Origin: Leptasterias polaris
Taxonomy: Eukaryota > Echinodermata > Asteroidea > Forcipulatida > Asteriidae
Reading direction: 5' to 3'
Assembly (NCBI GenBank): GCA_037783415.1
Contig: JAZGTN010000064.1
Span: forward strand, 3,149,001-3,213,000
DNA length: 64,000 bases
Numbering within the stretch: position 1 is the first letter of the stretch; every line of letters starts with the position of its first letter. Below the pieces are notes generated by a model. That model worked only from the letters and a program-made list of their open reading frames with translations, was not told where the DNA came from and made no database searches. Position numbers and translations under genes: made by a program. Shown here piece after piece: positions 13,801-24,014 of this stretch.

Positions 13801-16800
13801 AAGTGGTTGTGGTTGAGTCATCAGGGTGTGCGGTCATGAAACTTGTGTTCTTGGGCTAGAGACTTAACTATGCATGCTTCTCTTCACCCATGTGTAAATG
13901 GGACAGAGATGGTTCTTGTGACTGATTTAGCTTTGTGCGTTGCATATTTGGCAGCACAAGGCTGTATACTCCCCAGGGAGCTGAGATGGTTTGCGGAATT
14001 AAATAAACGGCACCGTGATCAGGGGTAATAATGTAAGAGCGCCTTGAGTTTCATTGAGTGACCGATTTGATCGCTATACAAAAAGCCACTACTATTACTA
14101 TTATGATAAGTTAAAATGTGATAGCAAAACTGGCGCCCTCTCTATACGCAACCGACACCTCATTCACAGCATCATGCCAGGAGTCTAGCTGTTCATTTCA
14201 ACTTCTCTAAAAATCTCCTTACCACTATTGTATTCTAAAACGTTCTGGTAAGTTTCTTTAAAAAAACACTGAAACACATCAATGTAAATGTACTCTGTTT
14301 TATTTATTTCCTTCTACTAGATTAATTATATATGAATATTCATCACTTGTTTTTTTGTTTTAATTTTTCCCTCTCCCTTCAATAGAAAAGAACCCTTTCA
14401 ATTATGTCACAGTTTTACGCTCACAAGCTTTGGATGGACGAACATGCACTCGAGGGTGACCAAATAGTTGGTGTACTTGTAAGTAGCCATGGCAATCCAT
14501 GCTAGCCAGTCGCTCTGTTAAAGGTATTATACAGGATTGGTACAGCTGTCAAAATAGTCTATAGCCGTGTTCGCATTGGACTTATTTTGGGTAAACTAAC
14601 CGAGCAAATGGGTAACTCAACCATTTTAAGTCCCGCAATGCAAACAGCCCAGGAAGTTTCCTTCCCAGGTAACTTACCCGACCCGAATAGGTAGTTTAAT
14701 CGACCCACGAATAGGTCAGTTTAACCGAGCTGAAAATGAAAAGTCCAGTGCGAACGCGATCAGGGTAAAAGCCACATCCGGTCCCCCGATCTACCCGCCG
14801 CGCCACGTGATCGTGAGGTGACACGTCGTACACACGCACGTGTTTACACGGAAGCTTGGTTGCACTCATTGCATTCTCGCTGATATATGCACCCCGGTCA
14901 ATTGGTCACTACGATAGCGCCCTCTTGTGCTTGTCTTAAGTTAGTGGGTTAGTTTCACTGATCATGTCGGTTAGTTTACCCACGTCATTAATCCAAGAAG
15001 TGCGGACGCTGGTAAGTTTCACCTATTGGAATGTTAACCACGGTCTCGGTAAGACATTAATCCAATGCGAATACGGCTTAAGTTGTAAAAACCAAAATCA
15101 GCTGTTACGTTTTTTTAGATTTTCAGATACAGTTTTCTCAAATATTACTTCATTTTAGAGAGAAATATTTGACATAAAAAATGGTTCTAGTGTGAACTTC
15201 ATATTCAGGAAGCTTTCAGACTAAAATTAAGCTATAATGTATTTTATCCTTACCAATCCTGTATAGATAGGTTGCAGTGTGACGTAAGTCGGCCATCTTT
15301 ACAGGCAATTTGGAACACACAGTCATGCGTTACGCGTGAGAACGGCGTGCAGCACGCGCACATTTCACAAAACTCATTGCATGATTGGTTAGCGAACGAC
15401 GCGGCTGCGTTAATAATTTGAGCGCTCGACGCGCCTGCAAGCCAAAATGCGATTTGCCCGTAAAGATGGCGTCTACTGGGAACTATCTATAGTACCTATA
15501 TTGTTCATTCTCATAATATTTATAGAACCTAAATGGATGAAACAAGCCATTGGTCCCGTGTACTAGGATTGGTAGTGCACGTAAAAGAACCCAGAACACT
15601 TACCGTGGAAGAGTAGGGGTTAACCCTGTTGTTTGTGGTTCACATACATGTAGCAAGCGCCCTTGTTTACAGGTTTCCTCAGGCTTCAAGCTACAGTGAT
15701 TAAGTTCACTTGAAGCATCCTTTGCTTCATATAATAATCATGATAGTAATAACTTTGATCAGCCTCACATCATGGGTCTCTTTGTATTTTTCTACCGCCA
15801 TTTTCATACCAATGGTGTGTACAGACTCTGTGTTATAATCTCACTCCCAAAGTTGTTTTTGTCCTTTTTGCAGAGTGGTTTTTATGATTTCTTGGCGGAG
15901 CGTTACATCCTGAAGGATGTCGTGTATCTATGCGCTCACGACTTTATCACAGCACTCATCGAGTACTCCGTTGTTAACAAGGTATGCCATGCCTCTGTAA
16001 ATGTAGGGTCTTAGATTGGTAAAATACTCCAAAAGTTACAGAGCAAGGGAAATGTCAAATTCAATTTTCTGATGTACTAACCCACTTTCCATTAGATATA
16101 GAGTCATCATGTGAGTGGGGAACAAATTACAAGTCTCTAATCTCACGTTAAAATGGTGTCAATTGCCATTGCATACGATGCCCTTCCAGGGCAAAACTTT
16201 TCATCAGCGTACTCTGTTCCTCTTCAATCTATCTTAAATCTTGTTAGCGTCTTAATAAAATAATAATAATAACAACATTTATAATGCGCACATATCCACC
16301 CCAAGGGATGCTCAAGGCGCCTAACAAGGTATTATTACCCCTGGTCACTGGGCCATTTATTTCATTCCTTAAACCATCTCAGCTCCCTGGGAAGTATACA
16401 GCCTGTGCTGCAATATATGCGCTACTAGGCTAAATCAATCACAAGAACCATCTCTGCCCTCACAGGTACCCATTTTACCCCTGGGTGGAGAGAAGCAATT
16501 ATAGTTAAGTGTCTTGCTCAGGGACACAAGTGTCACGACCGGGACTCGAACCCACACTCTGCTGAACAGAAACACCAGAGCTTGAGTTCGGTGCTCTAAC
16601 CACTCGGCCACGACACGCCACAAATTTTAAAACGGAACAAATACGTTAACAAAGTTTGTCTAAAAGTCTTTAAACAAATGTCTGCTCAGCATCTTCTCTC
16701 ATCAGGTTCTTTTCTCTGCTGTATTTACAGGCGATCCAGATCTTCGCTTATATTCTTGTGGGCAGCCTTGACGCAACAGTGTTTAGGTATTTACTCCTCA

Positions 16801-19800
16801 TCAGCGATCTTATTGATCGGGTGGACTGGAAGTACGTGGAAGATTTCAAAGCCTTCGCTACAGCCATCTATCCGTTCCTCAATGTAAGATGTGTTTTTGA
16901 AATGAGCAGTGCTTTCTTTTTAGGCAAACTTTTTTAACAGAGTTTTGTTCTTTTTGAAAAGAAGTTAAATTTTCATCAGAGATAAAGAATATTGTATATA
17001 TACAGCAATCCTTCACCGATCTTGAACTCTTGGTGGCAGCAGATACGCCTCCATTATTGCGGTGGTACCTGGGTGGTACTGCGCTGCCTAGCGACGGGTT
17101 TAAGGGTTGGGCTACACGGCGATCATCTGATCAGTCACGGGTTATTGGACTTTTACTTTGCAAATCGCTTAAACCCGTCGCTAGGCAGCGCAGTACCACC
17201 CAGGTACCACCGCAATAATGGAGGCGTATCTGCTGCCACCAAGAGTTCAAGATCGGTGAAGGATTGCTGTATACTGCACACTTAGATTCTTGTCATTTGA
17301 TAGGTGGAACACACTTCACTTGTCATACTTTATTTTGCCTAGTGTTAACTGCTGTGATGCGTGACATCATCAATTTTGAAGCAGCATACATTCTGTACGA
17401 TGTTTCCACCATCAAACGAAGAGACGTAGCCTAAACTATTTCTCTCTCTCTCCATCTCCAGGAGGATGACATTGATCAGCTTCATCTTGGCTTCACATCC
17501 TTCGGTGAGAATAAGGTGTCCAAGGGGCTGGTGTGCGAGTACTTGATGTACGTCATTCTCAAGTATAGAGAGCCAAGATTTCAAGATGTAAGTAACAAAC
17601 AACTCTGTCCTATTGCTAAAGGGGCTTTGTTGTCATGATCAAAGCAGGCCTGTGGCTGTACGTGGGATTATAAACTTTAACCCAGTTTCTGTATGCACTC
17701 ACATACTCGCTCTCCATAGATTTGATGTGGTCGGTGACTGGGTGAGAGTTTATAATTCCATGTAATAATAATAATAATACTTGGTTCTTATAGCGCTTTA
17801 TCGCACCCCTAGGGGCGAATCAAAGTGCTCGGTATTTTTCCTGCGAGGTATGTGGAGCTACGTTTTTTTTGAAGTATGAGACCTTTTCCCTTTATAGCAC
17901 CATGTAGTGGTTTACAAGGTGCTGTGGCCCAATATGATGCCGATCAAACCAGGAACACCGGGGTGAACCCCTTTCCTTTACGATAAGTGCACTGGGTTCT
18001 TTTACTTGTATTACACAACACACGGGTCCAACGGCTTTACGTCCCATCCGAAGGACGAAGCAATAATGGTTAAGTGTCTTGCTTAAGGACACAAGTGTCA
18101 CCCAAGCAAGCTTTTATAAAGGAATTTGCTTGTTAAAACCTGAACATTACCTCAAATTTTGAGCTGTCTTTTGGGGCCATTTTCATGGCTCTGCTTTTAT
18201 CCTAAGACTCTTGGGGAAGTTTATCGTTCTCCAAAATTGGCCTTTGGAACACACTTCGTACTGAACCAAGTGATTTTCACATTTCATATTTCCATCTCCA
18301 ATAGTGTCTCAATCATCTTTACATAATCCAATAAAAAAGTATAACAAGACAAAGTGTTTTTTCAAATCCATACTTTTCCACCTTTTTGTTTTTAGATTGA
18401 GAGTAAGCTGTTGCAACGCCCTGGGAAAGAGCTCGGTTTGATGAGTGAGAAAGAGTTCTCAGAGTCAGTAGATGCCATGTCACCTCTAGTCAACGAGAAA
18501 CTCAGACATCGTCTCTTCGTAGAAGCAGAGGCCCAGCACAGTGAGGGTGGGAAGGTGGCTATCATGCGGCTATCACGTATCCTTCGAAACATTTCACAGA
18601 TCAATGATCTGCCTTCTGTTACCTGTAGAGCCAGGCCTAGGTTTTGGTAGCCTTCATTTTGTTTGTTTGTTTGTTTGTTTTATTTCCATTCATACTTTCA
18701 TACATACAGATAAATAATGATCAACGATCAATACAATTATGTCAAAATTTTTAGAAAACAATACAGTTCAGTATGAATGGGGGTGACATCCAGAGAAGGA
18801 CTGGCCTTCTGTAGTGGAGCACCCGAGACTGCAGTCAAATTAAACAATTTTAGCAGGTTAAGCCCTTGGTGTTGAGACTCTTAGGTCTTTGTTCAGTCTG
18901 TCTCTGGTCAGATGACCCATGATAGAAGTTTGTGCCGATCAGGCCCATAGCCTTTAGTTCTAGCAGGTCAAGGCCTTAGGACTTTCAAACAAATTCACAA
19001 AAATCTTAAAGATAAAAACCATTCAGAATGCCCAGTAGGGCTTTTAAAACTAAAGATGAACACCAAGTCAAAAACATTCTGGGGACCTTATTTCAATTCA
19101 GGAGGCTCAGGCCAAGCTTCCAAAATTTGATTCAAAGAAGCCCCACAGTTTTGAAAAATCCTAGGGAGCACCCTGCTTCAGCAGCTCTATGGATCTACAG
19201 GGCCCATGGAGCTGCTTAAGCAGAAACTATTGCTTAACAATTTCCTGCTAAGCGGAAATGAGCAGGTAGTCACAACCTACATGTGACATGGTAGGCATAG
19301 AATTGTGCTTACATGTAGCTATTTTTTAGTGCTTAAACAACTCTATGAAACTATAGGCCCAGGTTATCAAAGACTTGGGCAGGTGGCAGCAGACTTGGCA
19401 TTTGTGCACATTCTTGGAGCCATGTCAATGATGACATTAAACCTTGTACAGACTGGTCCCCTGGTTTTACAGGCCCAATTATTTCATTGGATAAACGTGC
19501 AGTGACGTAAGCGTTCCACTTCTGTGTTATGATTGGTCTGCTAAAAAGTTACGTAGTTTGTCAGCTACACCAGCAGCTGCATGCTGTGTGTGCATAATGT
19601 TTGTATGTGTAAACTACGAATCTTCGCCATGTGAATGAATGCGAGGTCAAAGGTACATCCGACAGGATCCCGCCGAGCGCTCACAGCTGGTATCTGGCAT
19701 TATTCACGAGTCTCAAAGTGTGACGTCAGATGTTCAGGCTAAACCTTGTGCAGGACTAATACATGACTTGACAGTAAGCAATTGCCTCCATATCACTGGT

Positions 19801-22800
19801 CACTGCCTTAGTTCCTCTTCAAGTAAATCACAAAAGTAGAAAGTTAAATTTCCCACACTACCATGGGAAAACTGACTTGACATTCTGAGAACAAAGCATT
19901 GGACCTGGGTAGTCTGCTGCCACCTAGCGTCCAAATCCCTCAAATAACCTGATGCAAATTTTATTCACCGATAATTTCCCTTAACACATAGACTCTCAGA
20001 TATTGCCAGCTACATACTCTTACAGCAGGTTGCCCCACTCTTAAGACAAAAAATAGCAGAGAAAGTTGAAGACAGCAGGGTTCTTTCCGGCTCAGCTCCT
20101 GTTCAAAGTAGGTGGTTGTTTTGTTCACATTCGAGTGTGTAAAGACCAGCATGAACAAAAACGACAACAAGTGGTCCATGCTGAAATTTATTTAAAATGT
20201 GCTCATTCAATTGGGAAATTGGTTCTTGAGATTGAGCAGATTTTAATTGTAAATACAATAATTTTGAATACTCTTTTCCGATGCTTTTTAGAAAGATTCC
20301 CAAAAAGCCAAGTGATTTCATCACTCATGAGCCGTCATTTGTGTGAGCTCCCTTTGCTGAAAAAAGAATGAATTGTCTTTTGACATATACAACAACAAAA
20401 TATAAGTGCATAAGATTCAACTTATTCAAAAAGTTGCTTATAAATAGCTGCCACAAATCAGCCTCAAAGTGCTATGTACAATTAACAAAGTTAAATAATG
20501 AGGACAATAGTCTAAATTATAAATAAAAAGTTACAAAATTACGCTGGCATGTTAATCCAGAGGTCGTTGGTTCAAATTCTGCTCTAGTCAATTTTTCTTT
20601 GTTCAACCCCAGATCAAAATGTTTATCCATGATAGAAATTTAACCCAACTGATCAATCACAACCATCACCATCAACACTGTTAATAAAAGTCAAGTATTA
20701 CAATTTCAAGCTGCCAGAGTGTGAGTTCAAATCCTTGTCAAGACACTTGTGCCCTTGAGCAAGGCACTTAACCATTATTGCTTTGTAAAAAGTTGGGAAG
20801 GTATAAATGGAATTCTTTTCTAGCAGCCAGGATCCTAGTGGATGATACCCATGCTTACATCCTTACGAACTACGAAGGGGGTAACCCTGTTTTAGCCCCA
20901 GGAGTACATGTAGGTGGAAACGTGCCCCTGGTAGGATCAAATGACTTGTACAAAAAAGCATTGTTTTTAAAGATTGACTCCAAGGTCCGACCGAGTTCAG
21001 TTTTGTAGTTTACTCATTTGCCAACAGATAAATTCCTTATAAAACAGGGGGAGAACCTAACATTGAAATGGTGTAAAATTCCATTGTGTCTAATACCCTT
21101 CATTGTGCAATTTTTGTCAGAATCCCAAAACGTTTGATGCATCACATTTGAAATATATATCATCTGTACATTTTTCTGCATAGAGTTTTCAGTTCATTTC
21201 TGAATTTGTTTATATTTTTAAAAATAAACTATTCTGATTAAAATCAGAAAAGTATTGAATTTGACTTATTGACTGCTGCAAAAATTCCTCTTTGGAATGT
21301 ACAGACCTATTTGTTTTCGCTGTTTGACGACGTCATGTTTCAAATTTTGCTCTGAAAGAGTACCAAATGATATGACTTGTTACACCATTTATTGTGAGGT
21401 TAGAGAATGTTGGGAAACGGGTGTGTCACAAAACATAATTTGACCCTTGACACCCTCTTTAAATCCATGTCATACTTTTTCCGTCCAGTCTGCTTCCTTT
21501 AAAACCCAACACTTGAATCTTACTTCAACAGATACCATCGCTGAAGGAATGACCGATCAGAAGGGGGGCGGCATGGAGGACATAATGACAGCTGCGAAAC
21601 TGAGAAATCTCGCCAAAAATATCGCCAGGTGTGTATACAGCAATCCTTCACCGATCTTGAACTCTTGGTGGCAGCAGATACCGCCATTATTGCGGTGGTA
21701 CTGCGCTGCCTAGCGACGGGTTTAAGCGATTTGCAAAGTAAAAGTCCAATAACCCGCGACTGATCAAATGATCGCCGTGTAGCCCAAACCTTCGCTAGGC
21801 AGCGCAGTACCACCCAGGTACACCGCAGTAATGGAGGCATATCTGCTGCCACCAAGAGTTCAAGATCGGTGAAGGATTGCTGTATACTGTTCATTTTGTG
21901 TCAAATCGGCCGCACTTTTCTTTTAATACACTTTATTATAGGGGGCTGTTTGGAAGGCAGGGACACAGTTCTGTTCTCTGCAAAAGATGCTCTATAAGAT
22001 CCTCTCCAAGACCTGGCATACATGGCATATGATCTAACTGTTCAAAACTATCCGAAATCCATCCCCCGTTTTTGACTGATTCATTTGGCTGCCTTGCCTG
22101 GAATGCTGTATGCAATAATAATGATGGATATTGTTTCTCTGGCTACAAGACAAGTTCAACCTCCCATCGAGGGTTTTGTCAGAGCCTTGTATTACTAGAT
22201 CCTTTTTTTACAGGCAATTGGAGGAAACCGAATGCACTTGATTCAGGGGCACACTGGAGACATTTCCCCAATAATAATAATTTTAACAAAATTAAAAATG
22301 CAGTTCTTATAGTGCTATATCACACATGAGGACTTATCAAAAAGCTCATATTTGTTTTTTAAAAGGTACGCATACTTATGCTCAAATTATAAGACTAATT
22401 ATGGGCTAATTTACGTAGCATCATGTAATGGTTTGTAAGGTCCCGCGATGCAATCTTCAGCCAACCATACCACACACAAAAACACTATGGCCAACCCCTG
22501 CTCTAAACTGGCGTGTCGTGGCCGAGCCGTTAAGATCCCGATCATGACACTTGTGTCCTTAAGCAAGACACTTAACCATTATTGCTGCGTCCTTAGGATG
22601 GGACGTAAAGCCGTAGGTCCTGTGTGTTATGTAATGCACGTAAAAGAACCCAGTTACACTTATTGCTAAAAGAGAAGGGGTTTGCCCCGGTGTTTCTGGC
22701 AGTGGCTGCCAAGTGCACCGCAGCACCTTGTAAACCCTTTAATAAGGTGCTGCATAAATTTGGTCTCATAATTCAAAAATATATATAGGGTGCGTTCGAT

Positions 22801-23751
22801 TAGCTTCCCCGTGTAACTAAAACTTACACGAGAGCGTTCGATTAGCCATCACGTGATACTCGTGTCTGCCCCGGGTGTAAGCCACCACAACCCCAGCTCG
22901 CGAGCGGGTCTCTGGTGGACGCCCAGGTGTAATGACGCATCATACCAAGATGGCGGGGACAAGTTGAATTTGACGTGAGTTCAAAAGTACACAAAGACAC
23001 AGATTTATCGTCATGAAACAAATAATGGGGAATGGAAAGGAAACGTACTTCCAGAAAAACAAACAGATGGTGATGGTGAAGTTATTTTATATTTTATAAT
23101 TAAATTGTGTCGTTACGGACATCGACATTTTACAAGTGAGCACACGACAGAGCTTACACTTTTGTAAGTTCTACCGCTACGCAAAAACGTTTGACCTTAA
23201 TTTTTCCAGAGTGCCAAGCGAAAACACCACAGCGTTCGATTAGCCTCGTTGCGTGGCTTACACGAGTGTAAATCCCCGGTACACACGGGGAAGCTAATCG
23301 AACGCACCCATATAAAACCTGTCTTAGAATGTTTCGGTCTGTTCAAGCCTCTTTAGTAACTTATTGGTAGATATGTGCGCTATATAAGACTATATATATT
23401 ATTATATGAAAGATAAGTGACTGGGTTCTTTTATGTGCATTAAACAATTTTTTGAAATGTAGAAATGATGAATTTTGACACAATATCTGTTAAGACGATT
23501 AAATGTTTTGCCAACATTTGGCCGTCTATGCCAACCAGCACATTTTGTTCATCGACAATAAAATGGTCTATTTGTCTGTTTACAGGAGGGCTCAGAATCG
23601 CAGTATGAGACGTCTGGAGGGAAATCTCCGCTATGACATGACAGGGATGTCAGATGACATTGAGACGGAGCAGTCTAGCTTCCTGCATCTGAATTCAGGA
23701 AGGGACGTTGACGATGAGGGGATTGTCCAAGAAGACATTCTGGAGGAATAG
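3029..23751 (+). CDS. Gene 1: unrecognised multi-exon protein, coiled-coil N-terminal part (5' end not found)
   Basis: Fourteen exons with GT/AG borders and consistent phases: 3029-3102, 3864-4073, 6141-6387, 7389-7576, 9917-10035, 10649-10871, 13613-13699, 14386-14478, 15874-15981, 16731-16883, 17462-17587, 18396-18624, 21532-21628 and 23586-23751 (stop TAG). About 706 codons are visible. The first exon listed needs one base from an upstream exon, so the start is missing. Exons 2-3 are Leu/Gln/Glu-rich heptad-like sequence, probably coiled coil. Exons 4-5 carry a Cys/His cluster (CTSCGEK then CPHK across the splice, then HNCSH), possibly zinc binding. Exon 6 is Pro/Ser-rich and charged. Exons 9-12 are helical with hydrophobic segments such as AIQIFAYILVGSLDATVF, more like buried helices than membrane spans. 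The C terminus is acidic. The end of exon 12 is the least certain junction: a donor at 18624 or an earlier one near 18566 would both keep phase. I do not recognise the family and assign no function. Confidence 0.85.
3245..3440 (+). mobile_element. Degraded SINE fragment
   Basis: Diverged copy of the tRNA-Leu SINE (head remnant, then a TCCTTGAGCAAGAGACTT-type core and the GGGACATTAAGCCGTA segment). It lies in gene 1 intron 1. Confidence 0.6.
3477..3800 (+). mobile_element. tRNA-Leu SINE copy
   Basis: Begins TGTGGCGTGTCGTGGCCGAG with a B box GGTTCGAGTCCC, followed by the shared core and the GTGCACGTAAAAGAACCCAG segment. Ends shortly before gene 1 exon 2. Confidence 0.85.
4250..4520 (+). mobile_element. 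SINE fragment lacking most of the tRNA head
   Basis: Starts near the B box (GTGGGTTTGAATCC) and continues through the core and the CTCCCCAGGGA segment to near the 3' end. Diverged. Confidence 0.6.
4937..5317 (+). mobile_element. tRNA-Leu SINE, young subfamily copy
   Basis: Near-identical over its length to 765-1150, including the long body and an A-rich tail. Lies in gene 1 intron 2. The 92-residue open frame that it gives is a by-product of the SINE. Confidence 0.9.
5535..5960 (-). mobile_element. LINE 3' fragment (reverse-transcriptase ORF C-terminal remnant)
   Basis: The minus strand reads a peptide with RSVASLRLFYRYIHGKCA, the type of sequence at the C terminus of jockey/CR1-like LINE polymerases. 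A second copy is at 58850-59235. 5'-truncated and interrupted, so not active. Confidence 0.65.
6920..7180. repeat. Unclassified interspersed repeat, copy A
   Basis: Reverse complement of the sequence at about 61274-61500: shared landmarks are the motif TCTACCATTGACAATTGA and the segment around GGTCAGCTC. No coding potential. Lies in gene 1 intron 3. Confidence 0.55.
7868..7898. repeat. (TCTA)n microsatellite
   Basis: About eight tandem TCTA units directly next to the palindromic element that starts at 7900. Confidence 0.95.
7900..8287. mobile_element. Foldback MITE: near-perfect palindrome of about 190-bp arms, TTAA flanks
   Basis: The left half (starting AGAGACACGTTGCCTTGG) is repeated as its reverse complement to the right end (CCAAGGCAACGTGTCCCT), with only a few bases of loop near 8093. 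TTAA occurs at both edges (7900-7903, 8284-8287), as expected for a TTAA-targeting DNA transposon. Non-coding. In gene 1 intron 4. Confidence 0.9.
8290..8480 (+). mobile_element. Second tRNA-derived SINE family (family 2), degraded copy
   Basis: Matches the copy at 26290-26640: a 5' segment with GGGTGTGATCCCTGGCTA, then AGGGAGACTGCCAACAT and a decayed tRNA-like head ending in a GGTTCAAGTGCCGCTCTA B-box region. Confidence 0.6.
8762..9010 (+). mobile_element. Diverged tRNA-Leu SINE
   Basis: Decayed head (CATGTTGTGGCCGAACAG), B box (GTGGGTTCAGGGCCCGG) and shortened core. Confidence 0.6.
9078..9786 (+). mobile_element. 710-bp inverted-repeat DNA element, copy 1
   Basis: Ends are ATAGACTGTGCAAGTCTCGC and its inverse. 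Almost the same sequence recurs at 41969-42675 (opposite orientation) and 59303-60012, and a diverged copy spans 50969-51884. No transposase is seen; non-autonomous. In gene 1 intron 4, just upstream of exon 5. Confidence 0.9.
11185..11604 (-). mobile_element. Full-length tRNA-Leu SINE
   Basis: On the minus strand the tRNA-like head (GTGTGTCGTGACAGGGC) lies at 11604, then the core, and an AT-rich tail near 11190. Contains a poly-T interruption. Confidence 0.75.
11726..12335 (+). mobile_element. 5'-truncated LINE, C-terminal polymerase fragment
   Basis: Open frame to a stop at 12260-12262 encoding a LINE ORF2 C-terminal region (LQRLHNSAARLVTRTRTRE, then a DLHWLPIRAGIDFK block and RLWNTLPEVV). 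The 3' untranslated tail reads ATGCGCTATATAAAAAGG followed by TTA repeats, a tail also seen in the SINEs. In gene 1 intron 6. Confidence 0.85.
12398..13256 (+). mobile_element. tRNA-Leu SINE split by a LINE
   Basis: The SINE head lies at 12398-12444 and the rest at 12966-13256. The interruption is the LINE at 12445-12965. GGTGTTT is repeated on both sides (12438-12444 and 12966-12972), so the LINE is the later arrival. Confidence 0.88.
12445..12965 (-). mobile_element. 5'-truncated LINE inserted into a SINE
   Basis: The minus strand encodes a polymerase C-terminal fragment (HVTPLLRELHWLPIRQRIEF, APRLWNKLPVDIR, ending KVKTYLF) with a 3' tail of TTA repeats at 12445. A 7-bp target duplication bounds it. 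Nearly the same element, shorter, lies on the plus strand at 52164-52516. Confidence 0.88.
13330..13565. repeat. Head-to-head pair of a third tRNA-derived SINE family
   Basis: A minus-strand copy (B box reads GGGTTCGAATTCCACC; A-box region TGGTCTAGTGGTAAGA) is followed by a partial plus-strand copy, making an inverted repeat around 13450-13550 whose shared arm contains GCAGTTTGAATCCTATG. Related sequences are at 41830-41960, 57040-57220 and 63265-63470. Confidence 0.65.
13800..14105 (+). mobile_element. SINE fragment
   Basis: Lacks a clean tRNA head but has the core, the CTCCCCAGGGAGCTGAGA segment and a tail with a degraded CGCTATA and CTATTA repeats. In gene 1 intron 7. Confidence 0.7.
14563..15079. 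mobile_element. Inverted-repeat element nested in the outer MITE
   Basis: Ends AGCCGTGTTCGCATTGGA and TCCAATGCGAATACGGCT. Interior has multiple GGTTAGTTTACCC-like motifs in both orientations. No open frame of note. Confidence 0.75.
15266..15490. mobile_element. 225-bp inverted-repeat MITE, copy A
   Basis: Ends ATAGATAGGTTGCAG and GGGAACTATCTAT, with subterminal inverted GGCCATCTTTAC / GTAAAGATGGC. A reverse-orientation copy is at 49157-49385 in PTCD3. Confidence 0.78.
15549..15715 (+). mobile_element. SINE core fragment
   Basis: Matches the middle of 3477-3800 (GTCCCGTGTACTAGGATTGG, then GTGCACGTAAAAGAACCCAG). Lacks head and tail. Confidence 0.65.
16258..16623 (-). mobile_element. Full-length tRNA-Leu SINE
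   Basis: Read on the minus strand: head GGCGTGTCGTGGCCGAGTGG, B box GGTTCGAGTCCCGG, core, GGTACCTGTGAGGGCAGAGA segment, tail of TTA repeats. Anticodon-loop position is compatible with Leu (CAA). In gene 1 intron 9. Confidence 0.9.
16999..17273. mobile_element. Foldback element with about 100-bp arms, copy 1
   Basis: Arms beginning TATACAGCAATCCTTCACCG are inverted around a loop of about 65 bp. Each arm contains CTTGGTGGCAGCAG. The second copy at 21634-21886 has the same arms with the loop in the other orientation. In gene 1 intron 10. Confidence 0.9.
17763..18104 (-). mobile_element. tRNA-Leu SINE missing the head
   Basis: The minus-strand core (CACTTGTGTCCTTAAGCAAG) runs to a tail of TTA repeats near 17763. 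The tRNA part is truncated at 18104. Confidence 0.75.
18655..21530. other. Long intron stretch (gene 1 intron 12)
   Basis: Holds a (TTTG)n run at 18659-18680, possibly the end of a LINE, a CTGCTAAGCRGAAAT-type repeat near 19190-19350, motifs CAGGTGGCAGCAGAC (19384) and its inverse near 19913, a family-2 SINE remnant near 20530-20625 and the SINE at 20705-20940. No exon is recognised. Confidence 0.5.
20705..20940 (+). mobile_element. Fragment of the young SINE subfamily
   Basis: Matches the body of 4937-5317 (landmarks CTAGTGGATGATACCCATGC and GTAACCCTGTTTTAGCCCC) but diverged and lacking both ends. Confidence 0.7.
21634..21886. mobile_element. Foldback element copy 2, abutting a 5' splice site
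   Basis: Same arms as 16999-17273 with the loop inverted. Its first base lies only 5 nt into the intron after gene 1 exon 13 (donor GT at 21629-21630). Confidence 0.88.
22265..22505 (-). mobile_element. SINE 3' fragment
   Basis: The minus-strand match to the 3' half of the tRNA-Leu SINE (AGCACTATA-like tail at 22270, CCAACCATACC segment near 22460). Abuts the plus-strand copy that follows. Confidence 0.6.
22511..22780 (+). mobile_element. tRNA-Leu SINE with a deleted head
   Basis: Head GGCGTGTCGTGGCCGAGCCG is joined directly to GATCATGACACTTGTG, missing the anticodon region and B box. The core and GTAAAAGAACCCAGT follow. Confidence 0.75.
22788..23309. mobile_element. 522-bp inverted-repeat MITE
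   Basis: Termini GGGTGCGTTCGATTAGCTTC and its inverse, with an internal partial repeat of GCGTTCGATTAGCC. Flanked by ATATA on both sides. No coding sequence. In gene 1 intron 13, just before the last exon. Confidence 0.82.
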
Positions 23752-24014
23752 CGTAAGCACTAAAATTATCCAGACCATTGCCCAATTTCATGGCTCTGTA
23801 TGCAAACGATCAGCACTTACAGAAGCCGGGAATTCCACGCTTACGTCAAGTGTATTTCACGGGTTAGCAGGAAATTGTTGTTTGTTCCACGTGCGTACTC
23901 CACGCTACTAGGCATTCTTCGCTTGCACAAATTCAGCGCTTGATAAAATAATTTTGCTGGATGCATACTACCAGTAACAATTTTTTTAAAGGGCGGCTTT
24001 TGGATAGAAATAAA
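23752..24014 (+). other. Probable 3' untranslated region of gene 1
   Basis: Follows the TAG stop of gene 1; the first AATAAA is at 24009-24014. Within it, about 23770-23930 resembles, in reverse, a repeat near 53680-53815 (shared GGCATTCTTCGCTT and a GAGCCATG/CATGGCTC motif). The end position is inferred. Confidence 0.45.

Larger units (their letters stand above)
14518..15505. mobile_element. TTAA miniature element interrupted by two others
   Basis: The outer family has ends AGGTATTATACAGGATTGG and its inverse; intact relatives are at 40460-40838 and 62805-63184. Here it is broken at 14563-15079 and again at 15266-15490 by unrelated inverted-repeat elements. Non-coding. Confidence 0.8.

Noticed and set aside
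16435..16623. tRNA gene with Leu-like anticodon (also in the other SINE heads)
   Set aside because: A and B boxes are present but each is followed by a SINE body and tail, and arms carry mismatches; these are SINE promoters, not tRNA genes.
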